Shown one piece after another: positions 1 through 8,678 of a DNA stretch of 42,165 bases. The stretch is from contig JAFGHL010000073.1 in the NCBI GenBank assembly GCA_016930155.1, positions 1 through 42,165 on the forward strand. Direction: 5' to 3'. The translations under genes were made by a program, and so were the position numbers. Each line of letters opens with the position of its first letter. Positions within the stretch are counted from its first letter, which is position 1. The DNA comes from Dehalococcoidia bacterium (GTDB lineage: Bacteria; Chloroflexota; Dehalococcoidia; GIF9; UBA5629). Below the pieces are notes generated by a model, which ran no database searches, was not told the origin of the DNA, and saw only the letters and a list, made by a program, of their open reading frames with translations.

Positions 1-2
1 CC

Positions 3-125
3 GAGGTTGAGCTGGGATACAGCGAGCAGGCGGCCGTGGATGAGGCTAAACGATGTTACAAATGCCATTACAGGCTGAAGCTTTCGCACCCGCCGGCGCC
101 GCCGGTCAAGGTCAAATCTTTTTGA
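3..125 (+). CDS. C-terminal end of an iron-sulfur/flavin oxidoreductase subunit (partial)
   Basis: Only the last 40 residues are in the window; the reading frame enters from the left edge and ends at a TGA 12 bases before nfnA. The tail contains ELGYSEQAAVDEAKRCYKC, a CxxC-type segment that strongly resembles the N-terminal iron-sulfur segment of the NfnB protein downstream (ALGYTDEMAVQEASRCIQC). Such segments are known at the ends of GltD/HdrA/NuoF-like flavoproteins. The tight spacing places it in one operon with nfnA and nfnB, so it is probably another subunit or paralogue in a NAD(P)H/ferredoxin electron-transfer system. The family cannot be fixed from this fragment. Confidence 0.6.
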   Translation, partial: EVELGYSEQAAVDEAKRCYKCHYRLKLSHPPAPPVKVKSF

Positions 126-137
126 GGAGAGGCGCGC

Positions 138-974
138 ATGTTTAAAATTATAGCCAGCGAGAAGCTGACGCCGGTGATCGATCTGTTCAAGATCGAAGCC
201 CCTGCCATAGCTAAAAAGGCCAGAGCCGGCCAGTTCGTAATTATACGTGTCGACGAAGCAGGCGAGCGCATACCGCTGACGCTGGCCGACTGGGACGCAA
301 AGGAAGGTACGATCACCCTCGTGGCCATGGAAGTGGGCACCTCAACCAAAAAACTGGGACAGATGAAGGCCGGGGACAGCCTGCATAACCTGGTCGGCCC
401 CCTCGGACTGCCCTCCGACATAGAGAAATTCGGCACGGTTATCTGCGTGGGAGGCGGCGTGGGCATCGCACCCATCTACCCCATCGCACGGTCCTTAAGG
501 GAAGCCGGCAACAAGATCATCTCCATCATCGGGGCGCGCAACAAGGACCTGCTCTTCTGGGAAGACCGCATGAAGACCGTCAGCGACGAGTTGATCGTCA
601 CCACCGACGACGGCTCCTACGGACGCAAGGGGCTGGTCACCGAGCCGCTCAAGGAGAAGCTGGAGCAGGGCAAGATCGACAGAGTCATCGCCATCGGCCC
701 CGCCATCATGATGAAGTTCTGCTCTCAGACAACCAAACCTTTCAACGTCCCCACCATCGTCAGCCTCAACTCGATCATGGTGGACGGCACCGGCATGTGC
801 GGCTGCTGCCGCGCATCCGTGGGAGGAACCACCAAATTCGCCTGCGTGGACGGCCCCGATTTCGACGGGCACCAGGTGGACTGGAACACGGTATTCGACA
901 GGCAGAAGGTCTATCTCAAGGAAGAAAAAGACTCCCTGGACAGATGGGAATCATGCCAGTGCGGCAAATCTTAA
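138..974 (+). CDS. nfnA: NADH-dependent ferredoxin:NADP+ oxidoreductase subunit A (sulfide dehydrogenase/DHODB-like)
   Basis: This 278-residue protein belongs to the ferredoxin-NADP reductase/dihydroorotate dehydrogenase B electron-transfer family. The N-terminal half (about 1-95) is the FAD-binding barrel, with RIPLTLADWD in the flavin region. The NAD-binding half starts at CVGGGVGIAPIYPIAR (about 103-118). The C-terminal GTGMCGCCRASVGG (C221, C223, C224) with C236 supplies the [2Fe-2S] ligands seen in NfnA and PyrK. A strong ribosome site (GAGGAGAGGCGCGC) precedes the ATG. It lies 12 bases before nfnB; in characterised anaerobes this pair bifurcates electrons between NADH, ferredoxin and NADPH in the cytoplasm. 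An older name for the same pair is sulfide dehydrogenase (SudB/SudA), and the sequence alone does not exclude that activity. Confidence 0.9.
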   Translation: MFKIIASEKLTPVIDLFKIEAPAIAKKARAGQFVIIRVDEAGERIPLTLADWDAKEGTITLVAMEVGTSTKKLGQMKAGDSLHNLVGPLGLPSDIEKFGTVICVGGGVGIAPIYPIARSLREAGNKIISIIGARNKDLLFWEDRMKTVSDELIVTTDDGSYGRKGLVTEPLKEKLEQGKIDRVIAIGPAIMMKFCSQTTKPFNVPTIVSLNSIMVDGTGMCGCCRASVGGTTKFACVDGPDFDGHQVDWNTVFDRQKVYLKEEKDSLDRWESCQCGKS

Positions 975-986
975 GGGAGGCGGAAG

Positions 987-2402
987 TTGGAAGAAAAACC
1001 TAAATCGAAAATCAATCTCAACCGCATAGACATGCCGCGCCAGGACCCCAAAGTGCGGGCGCATAACTATAACGAAGTGGCCCTGGGCTACACCGACGAA
1101 ATGGCCGTGCAGGAGGCCTCACGCTGCATACAATGCCCCAAGCGCCCGTGCGTGGCGGGCTGTCCCGTCAACGTGGATATACCCGAGTTCATCAAGGCCG
1201 TGCGAGACAATAATATGGAGGAATCGGTCAGAATCCTTAAAGGGAAAAACGCGCTGCCCGCCATCTGCGGCCGTGTTTGCCCGCAGGAGACACAGTGCGA
1301 GCAGGTGTGCTCGCTGGGCAAGAAGGGGGCCCCGATAGCCATCGGCAGGCTGGAAAGGTATGTCGCCGACTGGGACCTGGCGCATAAAAAGGAAACAAAG
1401 GTTGAATTGCCCCCGCCTACAGGCAAAAGGGTGGCCGTCATCGGCTCCGGACCCGCCGGGCTTACCGCCGCCGCCGACCTGGCCAGGATGGGACATAAGG
1501 TCACCGTTTACGAAGCCCTGCACACGGCAGGCGGCGTGCTGATGTACGGTATCCCCGAGTTCCGCCTGCCCAAGAATGTGGTTCAGTCCGAAGTTGATTA
1601 TGTAAAATCGCTGGGTGTGGATATACAGCTCGACTCTGTAATGGGTAAGCTGGCGACGGTGGACGAGCTGCTGGAGAAGGACTTCGACGCAGTCTTCCTG
1701 GGCACGGGCGCCGGGCTCCCCATGTTCCTGGGCATACCCGGCGAGAACCTCAACGGCGTTTACTCGGCCAATGAGTTCCTCACGCGCGTCAACCTGATGA
1801 AAGCCTATCTTTTCCCGGAGTACGATACGCCCATCAAGATTGGAAAACAGGTGGCGGTGATCGGTGGTGGAAACGTCGCCATGGACTCCGCCAGGTGCGC
1901 CCTCAGGCTGGGCGCGGACAAGGTCTATATCATTTACCGCCGCTCGCGCACCGAGATGCCTGCGCGCCACGAGGAAGTTGAGAACGCCGAGGAGGAAGGT
2001 ATCATCTTCAAGTTCCTCACCAATCCCAAACAGATCATCGGCGACGATAAGGGCTGGGTCAAGGCCATGGAGTGCTATGAGATGGAGCTGGGAGAGCCCG
2101 ACGCCAGCGGCAGACGGCGCCCGATAACCAAACAGGGCAGCGAGTTCATCATCGATGTCGATGTGGTCGTGGTCGCGCTGGGCACCACGCCCAATCCGCT
2201 CATACCGGCCACCACCAAAGGGCTTGAGGTGACCAAACACGGCACGGTGGTCGCGGACGAGCAGTCCGGCAAGACCGTCAAGGACCGTGTCTGGGCGGGC
2301 GGAGACGTGGTCACGGGCGCAGCAACGGTGATCAGCGCCATGGGCGCAGGGAAAAGGGCCGCCGCCTCGATACACGAGTTCCTGATGAATCAAACGATGT
2401 AG
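987..2402 (+). CDS. nfnB: NADH-dependent ferredoxin:NADP+ oxidoreductase subunit B (GltD-like)
   Basis: This 471-residue protein is a glutamate-synthase-small-subunit-like flavoprotein. Two cysteine groups near the N-terminus (C47, C50, C55, C59 and C94, C98, C104, C108) fit the two [4Fe-4S] clusters of NfnB. An FAD dinucleotide motif VIGSGPAGLTAA lies at about 151-162, followed by an NADPH-binding fold around VAVIGGGNVAMDSAR and IIYRRSRTEMPAR. The C-terminal GGDVVTGAATVISAMGAGKR completes the FAD site. The start is TTG at 987, chosen because AAGGGAGG sits 6 bases upstream; no earlier start fits after nfnA. Pairing with nfnA and lack of a GltB-like large subunit favour Nfn over glutamate synthase. 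Confidence 0.9.
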   Translation: MEEKPKSKINLNRIDMPRQDPKVRAHNYNEVALGYTDEMAVQEASRCIQCPKRPCVAGCPVNVDIPEFIKAVRDNNMEESVRILKGKNALPAICGRVCPQETQCEQVCSLGKKGAPIAIGRLERYVADWDLAHKKETKVELPPPTGKRVAVIGSGPAGLTAAADLARMGHKVTVYEALHTAGGVLMYGIPEFRLPKNVVQSEVDYVKSLGVDIQLDSVMGKLATVDELLEKDFDAVFLGTGAGLPMFLGIPGENLNGVYSANEFLTRVNLMKAYLFPEYDTPIKIGKQVAVIGGGNVAMDSARCALRLGADKVYIIYRRSRTEMPARHEEVENAEEEGIIFKFLTNPKQIIGDDKGWVKAMECYEMELGEPDASGRRRPITKQGSEFIIDVDVVVVALGTTPNPLIPATTKGLEVTKHGTVVADEQSGKTVKDRVWAGGDVVTGAATVISAMGAGKRAAASIHEFLMNQTM

Positions 2403-2486
2403 GGACAGGTCTTTAGACCTGTCCGCAAGAGCGGGCGCACCTGAAAGTATGCCCCTACAGTAGGGGCGGGTTTTTAAACCCGCCCG
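2403..2486. repeat. Cluster of three short perfect palindromes after nfnB (REP-like)
   Basis: Three compact inverted repeats follow nfnB: arms 2403-2412/2415-2424 (GGACAGGTCT, loop TT), arms 2451-2458/2460-2467 (GCCCCTAC, one-base loop), and arms 2464-2473/2476-2485 (GGGCGGGTTT, loop TT). The last two overlap, so they are mutually exclusive folds. They could act as transcription terminators for the nfn operon, but there is no long T run after any of them, and their shape is more like dispersed REP/BIME elements of intergenic DNA. Copy number elsewhere cannot be seen here. Confidence 0.6.
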
Positions 2487-2505
2487 CATTACCAGATAAC
2501 ATTTA

Positions 2506-2535
2506 TTGACAGGCAGACAGCGTATCGTTTATTAT
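2506..2535 (+). promoter_or_regulatory. Sigma-70-type promoter of the T-box/trpB transcript
   Basis: TTGACA at 2506-2511 and TATTAT at 2530-2535 are separated by 18 bases. The expected start of transcription is near 2542, immediately before the T-box leader, so the promoter and the riboswitch agree in position. Confidence 0.75.
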
Positions 2536-2539
2536 GGTA

Positions 2540-2832
2540 ACAATTGAATATTGCAAAGGCTGTGAACGGGAATAGTAGTTCCTGCAGCGAAGGCCACAGA
2601 GAGTCAAGCAAGGTGAGAGTTGACGCCGGAGCGGGGATTGAATGGACCCGGGAGCCGCAAACCGAAAGGGAAGTACCTGAGTAGGCTTTGACGCAGGGAT
2701 AGCGTGATCACAATCCAGGGTATCGCCGCTAACACGGCCGTACCTGCCAGAGATGGTCCGGCAACGGATCAATAAGGGTGGCACCGCGAAGCTAAACCTC
2801 TCGCCCCTTAGGCGAGAGGTTATTTTATTATA
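2540..2832 (+). promoter_or_regulatory. T-box riboswitch, Trp-specific (TGG specifier), with intrinsic terminator
   Basis: The leader has the family hallmarks in order: an AGTA-type segment near 2573, AGAGAG at about 2597-2602, a GGTGAG apical-loop segment, a specifier context GAATGGACC with TGG at 2643-2645, and the near-invariant T-box sequence AAGGGTGGCACCGCG at 2774-2788. A perfect stem (arms 2795-2805 and 2811-2821) followed by a T-rich run forms the terminator; pairing of the T-box segment with the upstream leader would form the antiterminator. Known T-boxes sense uncharged tRNA through the specifier codon and the tRNA 3' end, so uncharged tRNA-Trp should allow read-through into trpB. 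The specifier was assigned from context, not from a computed fold. Confidence 0.93.
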
Positions 2833-2945
2833 TGGAGGTCTAAAAGGAATGGAATTGAATATGTGGCCCGGCGGGGCCGAAAATTTGGTCTGATAAACCG
2901 GCATACATGTACAGATATATAAAAAATATTTAAAGAGGTGAAAAA

Positions 2946-4316
2946 ATGGCGAAAAAATTAACAAAATTCATTCTCCCTGAAAAGGACATGCCGACTTCCT
3001 GGTACAACATACTGCCCGATCTGCCCGAACCCATGCTCCCGATGCTCCACCCGCAGACGCACGAGCCTACCATACTGCCTCCACCACTCTTCCCGGCGGC
3101 ACTGAACGAACAGGAGTTCAGCAAGGAACATACTATCGAAATCCCCGACGAGGTGCTGGACATCTATAGGATGTATCGTCCCACACCGCTTATCCGCGCT
3201 TTCAGGCTGGAGAAGGAGCTGGGCACGCCGGCACAGATATTCTACAAGTATGAGGGCGTCAGCCCGGCCGGCAGCCACAAGCTGAACACCGCCATCGCGC
3301 AGGCCTACTACAACAAGAAGGCGGGCATCAAGAGGCTGGCGACCGAGACGGGCGCGGGACAGTGGGGCAGCGCCCTTTCATTGGCCTGCGCCTTCTTCGG
3401 ACTCGAATGCAAGGTTTACATGGTTAAGGTCAGCTACAACCAGAAGCCTTACCGCCGCATCATGATGGAGACCTGGGGCGCCAAATGCGTAGCCAGCCCC
3501 AGCACGGAAACCAACATCGGCAAACAGATACTGGCCGAGGACCCCAATTCACCGGGCAGCCTGGGCATCGCCATCAGTGAGGCCTGCGAAGACGCCTTCG
3601 GCCGCGATGACACCAGCTACACTCTCGGCAGCGTATTGAACCATGTCATACTGCACCAGTCCATCATCGGCCTTGAAACCAAGAAACAGCTGGAAATGGC
3701 CGATGTCGAAGCCGATATCGTCATCGGCTGCGTGGGCGGCGGCAGCAACTTCGGCGGATTGGCCGTCCCCTTTGTAAAGGACAAGATCAAAGGCAAGAAG
3801 ATAGAGATCATCGCCGTCGAGCCCACCGCCTGTCCCAGCATGACCAAGGGGCCGCTGGCCTGGGACCTGGGCGATGTGGCAGGCATGGCCCCCATCGTCA
3901 TGATGTACACGCTCGGCCACACATTCGTCCCGTCACCCATCCATGCCGGCGGCCTGCGCTACCACGGTATGTCCCCGCTGGTGTCCCACCTGCACAAGCT
4001 CGGCCTGATGGACGCCAGGGCGGTCAACCAGAAGTCCACATTTGAAAGCGCAATCCAGTTCGCCCGCTCCGAGGGCATCATACCCGCCCCGGAGCCGGCG
4101 CACGCCATCAAGGTTGTAATCGACGAGGCGCTCAAATGCAAAGAATCCGGACAGAAGAAGGTCATCGTCCTGGGATTGAGCGGACACGGTCATTTCGACC
4201 TGGCCTCGTACGACATGTTCCTCTCCGGCAAAATGGAAGCCGACGCCTACGACGAAGCCAAGGTGAAAAAGGCCCTGTCGCAATTACCCAAAGTCGATTA
4301 CGTAGCGAGCAAATAG
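2946..4316 (+). CDS. trpB: Tryptophan synthase beta chain, TrpB2 type
   Basis: This 456-residue PLP enzyme is longer than the canonical TrpB (about 400) and matches the TrpB2 branch. The PLP lysine is K112 in AGSHKLNTA; the phosphate-binding loop is [19 protein letters not shown] follows the lysine in the usual place. It condenses indole with serine to make tryptophan in the cytoplasm. AAAGAGGTG lies just before the ATG. No trpA or other trp gene is adjacent, which is common for TrpB2 and suggests indole salvage or a dispersed pathway. It is controlled by a Trp-specific T-box upstream, independent support for a role in tryptophan supply. A few TrpB2 relatives act on other substrates, so indole use is inferred. 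Confidence 0.92.
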   Translation: MAKKLTKFILPEKDMPTSWYNILPDLPEPMLPMLHPQTHEPTILPPPLFPAALNEQEFSKEHTIEIPDEVLDIYRMYRPTPLIRAFRLEKELGTPAQIFYKYEGVSPAGSHKLNTAIAQAYYNKKAGIKRLATETGAGQWGSALSLACAFFGLECKVYMVKVSYNQKPYRRIMMETWGAKCVASPSTETNIGKQILAEDPNSPGSLGIAISEACEDAFGRDDTSYTLGSVLNHVILHQSIIGLETKKQLEMADVEADIVIGCVGGGSNFGGLAVPFVKDKIKGKKIEIIAVEPTACPSMTKGPLAWDLGDVAGMAPIVMMYTLGHTFVPSPIHAGGLRYHGMSPLVSHLHKLGLMDARAVNQKSTFESAIQFARSEGIIPAPEPAHAIKVVIDEALKCKESGQKKVIVLGLSGHGHFDLASYDMFLSGKMEADAYDEAKVKKALSQLPKVDYVASK

Positions 4317-4330
4317 TATCTATACCGGCA

Positions 4331-4380
4331 CGGCAGGCGGGGATGCGGTTTGTTGCCGTCCACCCCGCCTGCCGTACTTC
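4331..4380 (+). terminator. Hairpin after trpB
   Basis: A perfect 12-bp stem, arms 4331-4342 and 4363-4374 (CGGCAGGCGGGG and its complement), follows the trpB stop. The trailing bases are only moderately T-rich (TACTTCGTTT), so it is a probable rather than a canonical terminator. Confidence 0.55.
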
Positions 4381-4400
4381 GTTTAAGCCGGGGGCCTGTT

Positions 4401-4429
4401 TTGCCCCGTAAATACCTTTGTGCTAAAAT
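4401..4429 (+). promoter_or_regulatory. Promoter of the HtrA-like protease gene
   Basis: TTGCCC at 4401-4406, a 17-base spacer ending in TGC (extended -10 element), and TAAAAT at 4424-4429. The predicted start near 4436 leaves a leader of about 30 bases before the ATG at 4466. Confidence 0.65.
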
Positions 4430-4465
4430 CCCAGAACGATTACGATCAGAACAAGGTCATCGAAC

Positions 4466-5581
4466 ATGAAATTTTCCGTCGCAACAGCTTTAATACTGGC
4501 AGCCATGCTGCTTTTCAGCGCCTGCCGCATCGAATTCTCCACCACTCCCATATCAACACCATCACCCGAGCCCGTCATCAGGGAAGTAGTCCCTCTTGAT
4601 CCCGGATGGAAATCGCCGGGTCCTGAGGAAAACGCGGCTGTCCTCCCCAATATCGCCGATGTCGTTGAAAAGGGCTACCCCGGTGTTGTCACCATTACGA
4701 CCGAACAGATCGTCAACGATATGTTCAGCAGGTCACTGCTGCAATCCGGCGCAGGCTCAGGCTGGATACTGGACGGCAGCGGCATCATCGTCACCAACAA
4801 CCACGTTGTCGAGGGCGCCCGCAAGGTCGTAGTCCAGTTTTCAGACGGCAGGACCAGCGAGGTAACCGCCGACCGGGTTTTCCGCGATCCTCTGACCGAC
4901 CTGGCCATCATTAAGGTCGACCTGACCGATCTTCCAACCGTATCTATTGGCGACTCCGGCAAGCTCAGGGTGGGCGACTGGGTGGTGGCCATTGGCAATC
5001 CACTGGGCAAGGGCATCAAGGCCAAGGAGGGCATAGTCAGCGGCCTCAAGGTCTCGCTCTCACTGGATGAGGATGAGTCGCTTTACGATCTGATCGAGAC
5101 ATCGGCGGCCATCAACGAGGGCAACAGCGGCGGCCCTTTGCTTAATATGAAGGGCGAAGTTATCGGCATCACCAGCGCCAAGATCGCCAAGATAGGAGTG
5201 GAGGGCATGGGCTACGCCATAAGCATCAACTCCTCTTTACCCATACTCCAGGAGCTGGTCAATAAAGGCTACATCACGCGGCCCTTCCTGGGTGTGGAAC
5301 TCTACACTGTAAACGACTACGTCGCATACTACAACGGATTGTCGGTCAAACGCGGGGCCATCATTACCACGGTGCAACCCGGCAGCCCGGCGGCCAGGGC
5401 CGGTATGCGCAGACTGGACGTCATCATCCGGTACCAGGGCAAGGAGATCACTACCGCGCCGGAGCTGCTGCGGGAGCTGCGCAGCTCAAAAATAGGCGAC
5501 GAGATATCGGTTACCTATATCCGGGGAAAGAATACTTATAACGTTACCGCCCTGCTCACCGACAGCCCCCCTCCCAGATAA
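4466..5581 (+). CDS. HtrA/Deg-type serine protease, predicted lipoprotein with one PDZ domain
   Basis: The 371-residue protein starts with a hydrophobic signal ending in LLFSAC, so C20 is a likely lipid-attachment cysteine; a proline/threonine-rich linker follows. The trypsin-like domain (about 65-265) carries the full triad: H113 in NNHVV, D145 in DPLTDLA, and S221 in GNSGGP. A single PDZ domain occupies about 270-365 (GSPAARAGMRRLDVI). Family members degrade or refold damaged exported proteins and sometimes sense envelope stress. It is monocistronic: its own promoter lies upstream and the next gene is convergent. A lipid anchor would place it on the outer face of the cytoplasmic membrane. 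The orthologue (DegP, DegQ or DegS) cannot be named from sequence alone. Confidence 0.9.
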   Translation: MKFSVATALILAAMLLFSACRIEFSTTPISTPSPEPVIREVVPLDPGWKSPGPEENAAVLPNIADVVEKGYPGVVTITTEQIVNDMFSRSLLQSGAGSGWILDGSGIIVTNNHVVEGARKVVVQFSDGRTSEVTADRVFRDPLTDLAIIKVDLTDLPTVSIGDSGKLRVGDWVVAIGNPLGKGIKAKEGIVSGLKVSLSLDEDESLYDLIETSAAINEGNSGGPLLNMKGEVIGITSAKIAKIGVEGMGYAISINSSLPILQELVNKGYITRPFLGVELYTVNDYVAYYNGLSVKRGAIITTVQPGSPAARAGMRRLDVIIRYQGKEITTAPELLRELRSSKIGDEISVTYIRGKNTYNVTALLTDSPPPR

Positions 5582-5612
5582 CAACCTGATTTCTTGATGC
5601 GCGCGGGGACGG

Positions 5613-8600
5613 TCAGCTCTGTTTCTTGATAGATAGACTGACCTCAAGCCCGGCCAACTTAAACTTCTCTGTATGCGCAGCAGAATCAGCAGGCTTGTGC
5701 AGTATCTCCGTCGACAGCGTCTCCTGTCTGATATAATCCGCGAAATCCTTCATCACGGCCTGCACCTGCTCGCCGCCCTCGTAGCAGGTCTGGATATGAT
5801 CCGCAATCTCGAGGCCCGCGGACCTTCGCATCGTCTGCAGCCTCCTTACTATCTCCCTGGCAAGGCCCTCTGCCTGCAGCTCCGGGCTGATCTCGGTGAC
5901 GACGCCGACCTGGTAGTCGCCCTCGACTACCAAAGACAGGTTTTTATCCTCTTTCAGCTCTTCCTCTGTGAATCCCATGTCCTTGACATTCAACTCATCC
6001 GTGATCTGAGTGCACAGCTTTTGCAGCGCCTCCTTCTCATGAGACGACCTGGCCTTCACGATCACCTTCGGCAGGGGCTGCCTGACCTTGACAGCGCTCT
6101 TCGAGCGCGCCGCCCTGCCCATGCTGCAGACCTTCATCGCCAGCTCAGTACCATCTATAATATCCTGGTCAATCAGGCTCTCATCCGCTACAGGGAACAG
6201 CGCCAGATGAACGCTCTCCGGCGCATCCTTATCAACCTTCCTGACCAGGTTCTGATAGATCTCCTCCGCAACGAAGGGGGTGAAGGGCGCAAGCAGTTTC
6301 GAGAGCGTCACCAGCGCCTGGTAAAGTGTATGGTAGGCCGAAAGCTTGTCGTCGTCGTTCTGGCTCTTCCAGAAACGCCGGCGGCTGCGCCTGACGTACC
6401 AGTTCGACAGGTCGCTGACGAAGGACTCGATCTTCCTGCCTGCCCCGGTGGGATCATATTCGCCCAGCAGACGATCTGTGTCGACTATCAGCTGGTTCAA
6501 GCTTGAGATCAGCCACCTGTCCAACTCCGATGTGATTTTGGGTGACTTCTTTCCCGGAACGAAATTGTCGATGTTGGCATAGATAACGAAGAATGAGTAG
6601 GTGTTCCATAATGTCATGAGGAAGTTGCGCATGACCTCGACCACCATGTCGGGAGACATGCGCCTGACGTTGCCGGGAGGGCCCGAGGTAAACATATACC
6701 AGCGCAGGGCATCGGCGCCGGAGGAATCGAGAACGGTCCAGGGATCCACCACGTTTCCTTTGGTTTTGCTCATCTTCTCTCCCTGCGCGTCCAGTATATG
6801 GCCCAGGCAGATAACGTTTTTGAAGCACGGCTGGTCGAATATCAGCGTGGACAGCGCGTGCAGGCTGTAGAACCATCCCCTGGTCTGGTCCACGGCCTCG
6901 GATATGTAATCGGCGGGGAAGCTCTGCTTGAAAAGCTCCACGTTCTCAACAGGATAGTGCCACTGGGCAAAAGGCATGGCGCCCGAATCGAACCAGCAGT
7001 CGATGACCTCGGGCTGCCTGACCATATCGCCACCACAGGCGGGACAGGTGTAAGTTACATCGTCGATATAAGGACGGTGAAGGTCCATACCGTCCGAGTA
7101 ACCCTGTAATCCGGGTTTGCCCTTGATCTCCTCCAATCCACCCGGGCACTCGTAGCGGCCGCATTTACGGCAGACCCATATATTCAGGGGCGTGCCCCAG
7201 TATCTCTCACGTGAAAAGGCCCAGTCCACGTTGTTGTTTAGCCAGTCTCCGAATCGGCCCTCTTTGATATGCTCGGGATACCAGTTTATCTGCCTGTTCC
7301 CGGCAATCATCTCATCCTTCCTGGCGGAAGTCCTGATGTACCAGGTCTTCTTGGCGTAATAGACCAGGGGCGCGTCGCAGCGCCAGCAGAACGGGTAGGT
7401 GTGCGTGATTTTGACCGTCTTATAAAGCAGGCCGCGCCTTTCTAGATCGGCCAGTATATCGGCATCGGCGTCTTTAACGAATTTTCCGGAAAAAGAGTAT
7501 TTGCCGGTTATATTGCCGGCCAGGTCCACCTGCTGCACGAAATCGAGATTGTTCTCCAGCCCGGCCTGGAAATCCACTTCGCCGAAGGCCGGCGCGATAT
7601 GCACTATGCCCGTGCCGTCCTCCATCGAGACGAAATCGGCGGTAATAATCTTATAGGTGAGGTCTGCAACCGGCTCCTGCACGTCGAACTGCCCCTGCTG
7701 GCCTTCCTTTGCGCGCTTCCTCTCGACGCCATATTCGTGAGGGTTATATAGAGGGTAATAGAGCGAGCCTGCCAGCCAGCCTCCCTTGAACGTCTTGAGC
7801 GCAGGCCGGCCGCCCAGTCCGGCCTGCTCAACCAGGGCCTGTGCAAAAATCAGATACTCATCATCCAAAGGGATGACGGCATAATCAGCGTCCTCCGCCA
7901 GGGCCAGCGACGTATTGCCGGGAAGCGTCCAGGGGGTTGTCGTCCAGGCCAAAAAGTAGACCTTGCCCTTCGACACCGCATCCGCCAGCGTGAGACCGCC
8001 GGACTTATCGGAAGCCACGGATGGCGGCAGTGAATGAATCTTGAATTTCACGTACACGGACGGGTCGACCGTGTCATCCTTGTATCCGAGGGCCACCTCA
8101 TGTGAACTGAGCGAAGTCCCGCAGCGCGGGCAGTGGGGCGTCACCTTGTAACCCTGATAGATGAGGTCCTTGTTCCAGAGCCTGCTGATAGCCCACCAGC
8201 CGGATTCGATGTATGAGTTGTCCAGCGTCACATAGGGATGCTCGATATCCAGCCAGAAACCGATCCTCTCGGTAAGAAAATCCCACTGTTTGAGATACTT
8301 GAATACGCTTTCACGACAGAGGGCATTGAATTTTGCCACTCCGTATTCCTCGATTTGAGCTTTGCCCGTGAAACCGAGTTGTTTCTCGACCTCGAGCTCG
8401 ACCGGCAGGCCGTGCGTGTCCCAGCCGGCCTTCCTCGGCACACAAAATCCCTTCATGGTCTTATAGCGTGGTATAACGTCTTTGAAGACGCGCGAGAGGA
8501 CATGGTGGATGCCGGGATTGCCGTTGGCGGTAGGAGGACCTTCGTAAAAAATATACCTGGGGGAAGAAGATCTGGCTTCTATGCTCTGCTCAAAGATTTT

Positions 8601-8675
8601 TCTGTCGCGCCACAGGTCGAGAATTCTCCTCTCCAAATCAGGGAAGCTGACCTTGCTGTTAACGGGCTGGAACAT
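5613..8675 (-). CDS. ileS: Isoleucyl-tRNA synthetase, type 2 (eukaryote-like)
   Basis: The 1020-residue class I synthetase charges tRNA-Ile. The KMSKS loop is intact (KMSKT, K634-T638). The N-terminal signature, normally HxGH, reads GIHH (G55-H58) in ANGNPGIHHVLSR. The large CP1 insertion for editing follows, with zinc-type cysteine pairs at CWRC, CRKC/C and CPAC. The C-terminal anticodon-binding region carries WYVRRSRRRFW. Overall length and GWDTHGLPVELEVEK fit the IleRS2 branch, which is known for low sensitivity to mupirocin. It starts 3 bases after jag and is last in the rpsF-to-ileS run; no separate promoter or T-box was found. The alternative ValRS/LeuRS assignment is rejected on motif pattern. 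Confidence 0.96.
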   Translation of the reverse strand: MFQPVNSKVSFPDLERRILDLWRDRKIFEQSIEARSSSPRYIFYEGPPTANGNPGIHHVLSRVFKDVIPRYKTMKGFCVPRKAGWDTHGLPVELEVEKQLGFTGKAQIEEYGVAKFNALCRESVFKYLKQWDFLTERIGFWLDIEHPYVTLDNSYIESGWWAISRLWNKDLIYQGYKVTPHCPRCGTSLSSHEVALGYKDDTVDPSVYVKFKIHSLPPSVASDKSGGLTLADAVSKGKVYFLAWTTTPWTLPGNTSLALAEDADYAVIPLDDEYLIFAQALVEQAGLGGRPALKTFKGGWLAGSLYYPLYNPHEYGVERKRAKEGQQGQFDVQEPVADLTYKIITADFVSMEDGTGIVHIAPAFGEVDFQAGLENNLDFVQQVDLAGNITGKYSFSGKFVKDADADILADLERRGLLYKTVKITHTYPFCWRCDAPLVYYAKKTWYIRTSARKDEMIAGNRQINWYPEHIKEGRFGDWLNNNVDWAFSRERYWGTPLNIWVCRKCGRYECPGGLEEIKGKPGLQGYSDGMDLHRPYIDDVTYTCPACGGDMVRQPEVIDCWFDSGAMPFAQWHYPVENVELFKQSFPADYISEAVDQTRGWFYSLHALSTLIFDQPCFKNVICLGHILDAQGEKMSKTKGNVVDPWTVLDSSGADALRWYMFTSGPPGNVRRMSPDMVVEVMRNFLMTLWNTYSFFVIYANIDNFVPGKKSPKITSELDRWLISSLNQLIVDTDRLLGEYDPTGAGRKIESFVSDLSNWYVRRSRRRFWKSQNDDDKLSAYHTLYQALVTLSKLLAPFTPFVAEEIYQNLVRKVDKDAPESVHLALFPVADESLIDQDIIDGTELAMKVCSMGRAARSKSAVKVRQPLPKVIVKARSSHEKEALQKLCTQITDELNVKDMGFTEEELKEDKNLSLVVEGDYQVGVVTEISPELQAEGLAREIVRRLQTMRRSAGLEIADHIQTCYEGGEQVQAVMKDFADYIRQETLSTEILHKPADSAAHTEKFKLAGLEVSLSIKKQS

Positions 8676-8678
8676 GGA

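Noticed and set aside
1119-2489. Long minus-strand open frame (over 450 codons) opposite nfnB
   Set aside because: The plus strand encodes a recognisable NfnB over the same span; the antisense frame has no family features and arises from high-GC codon bias.
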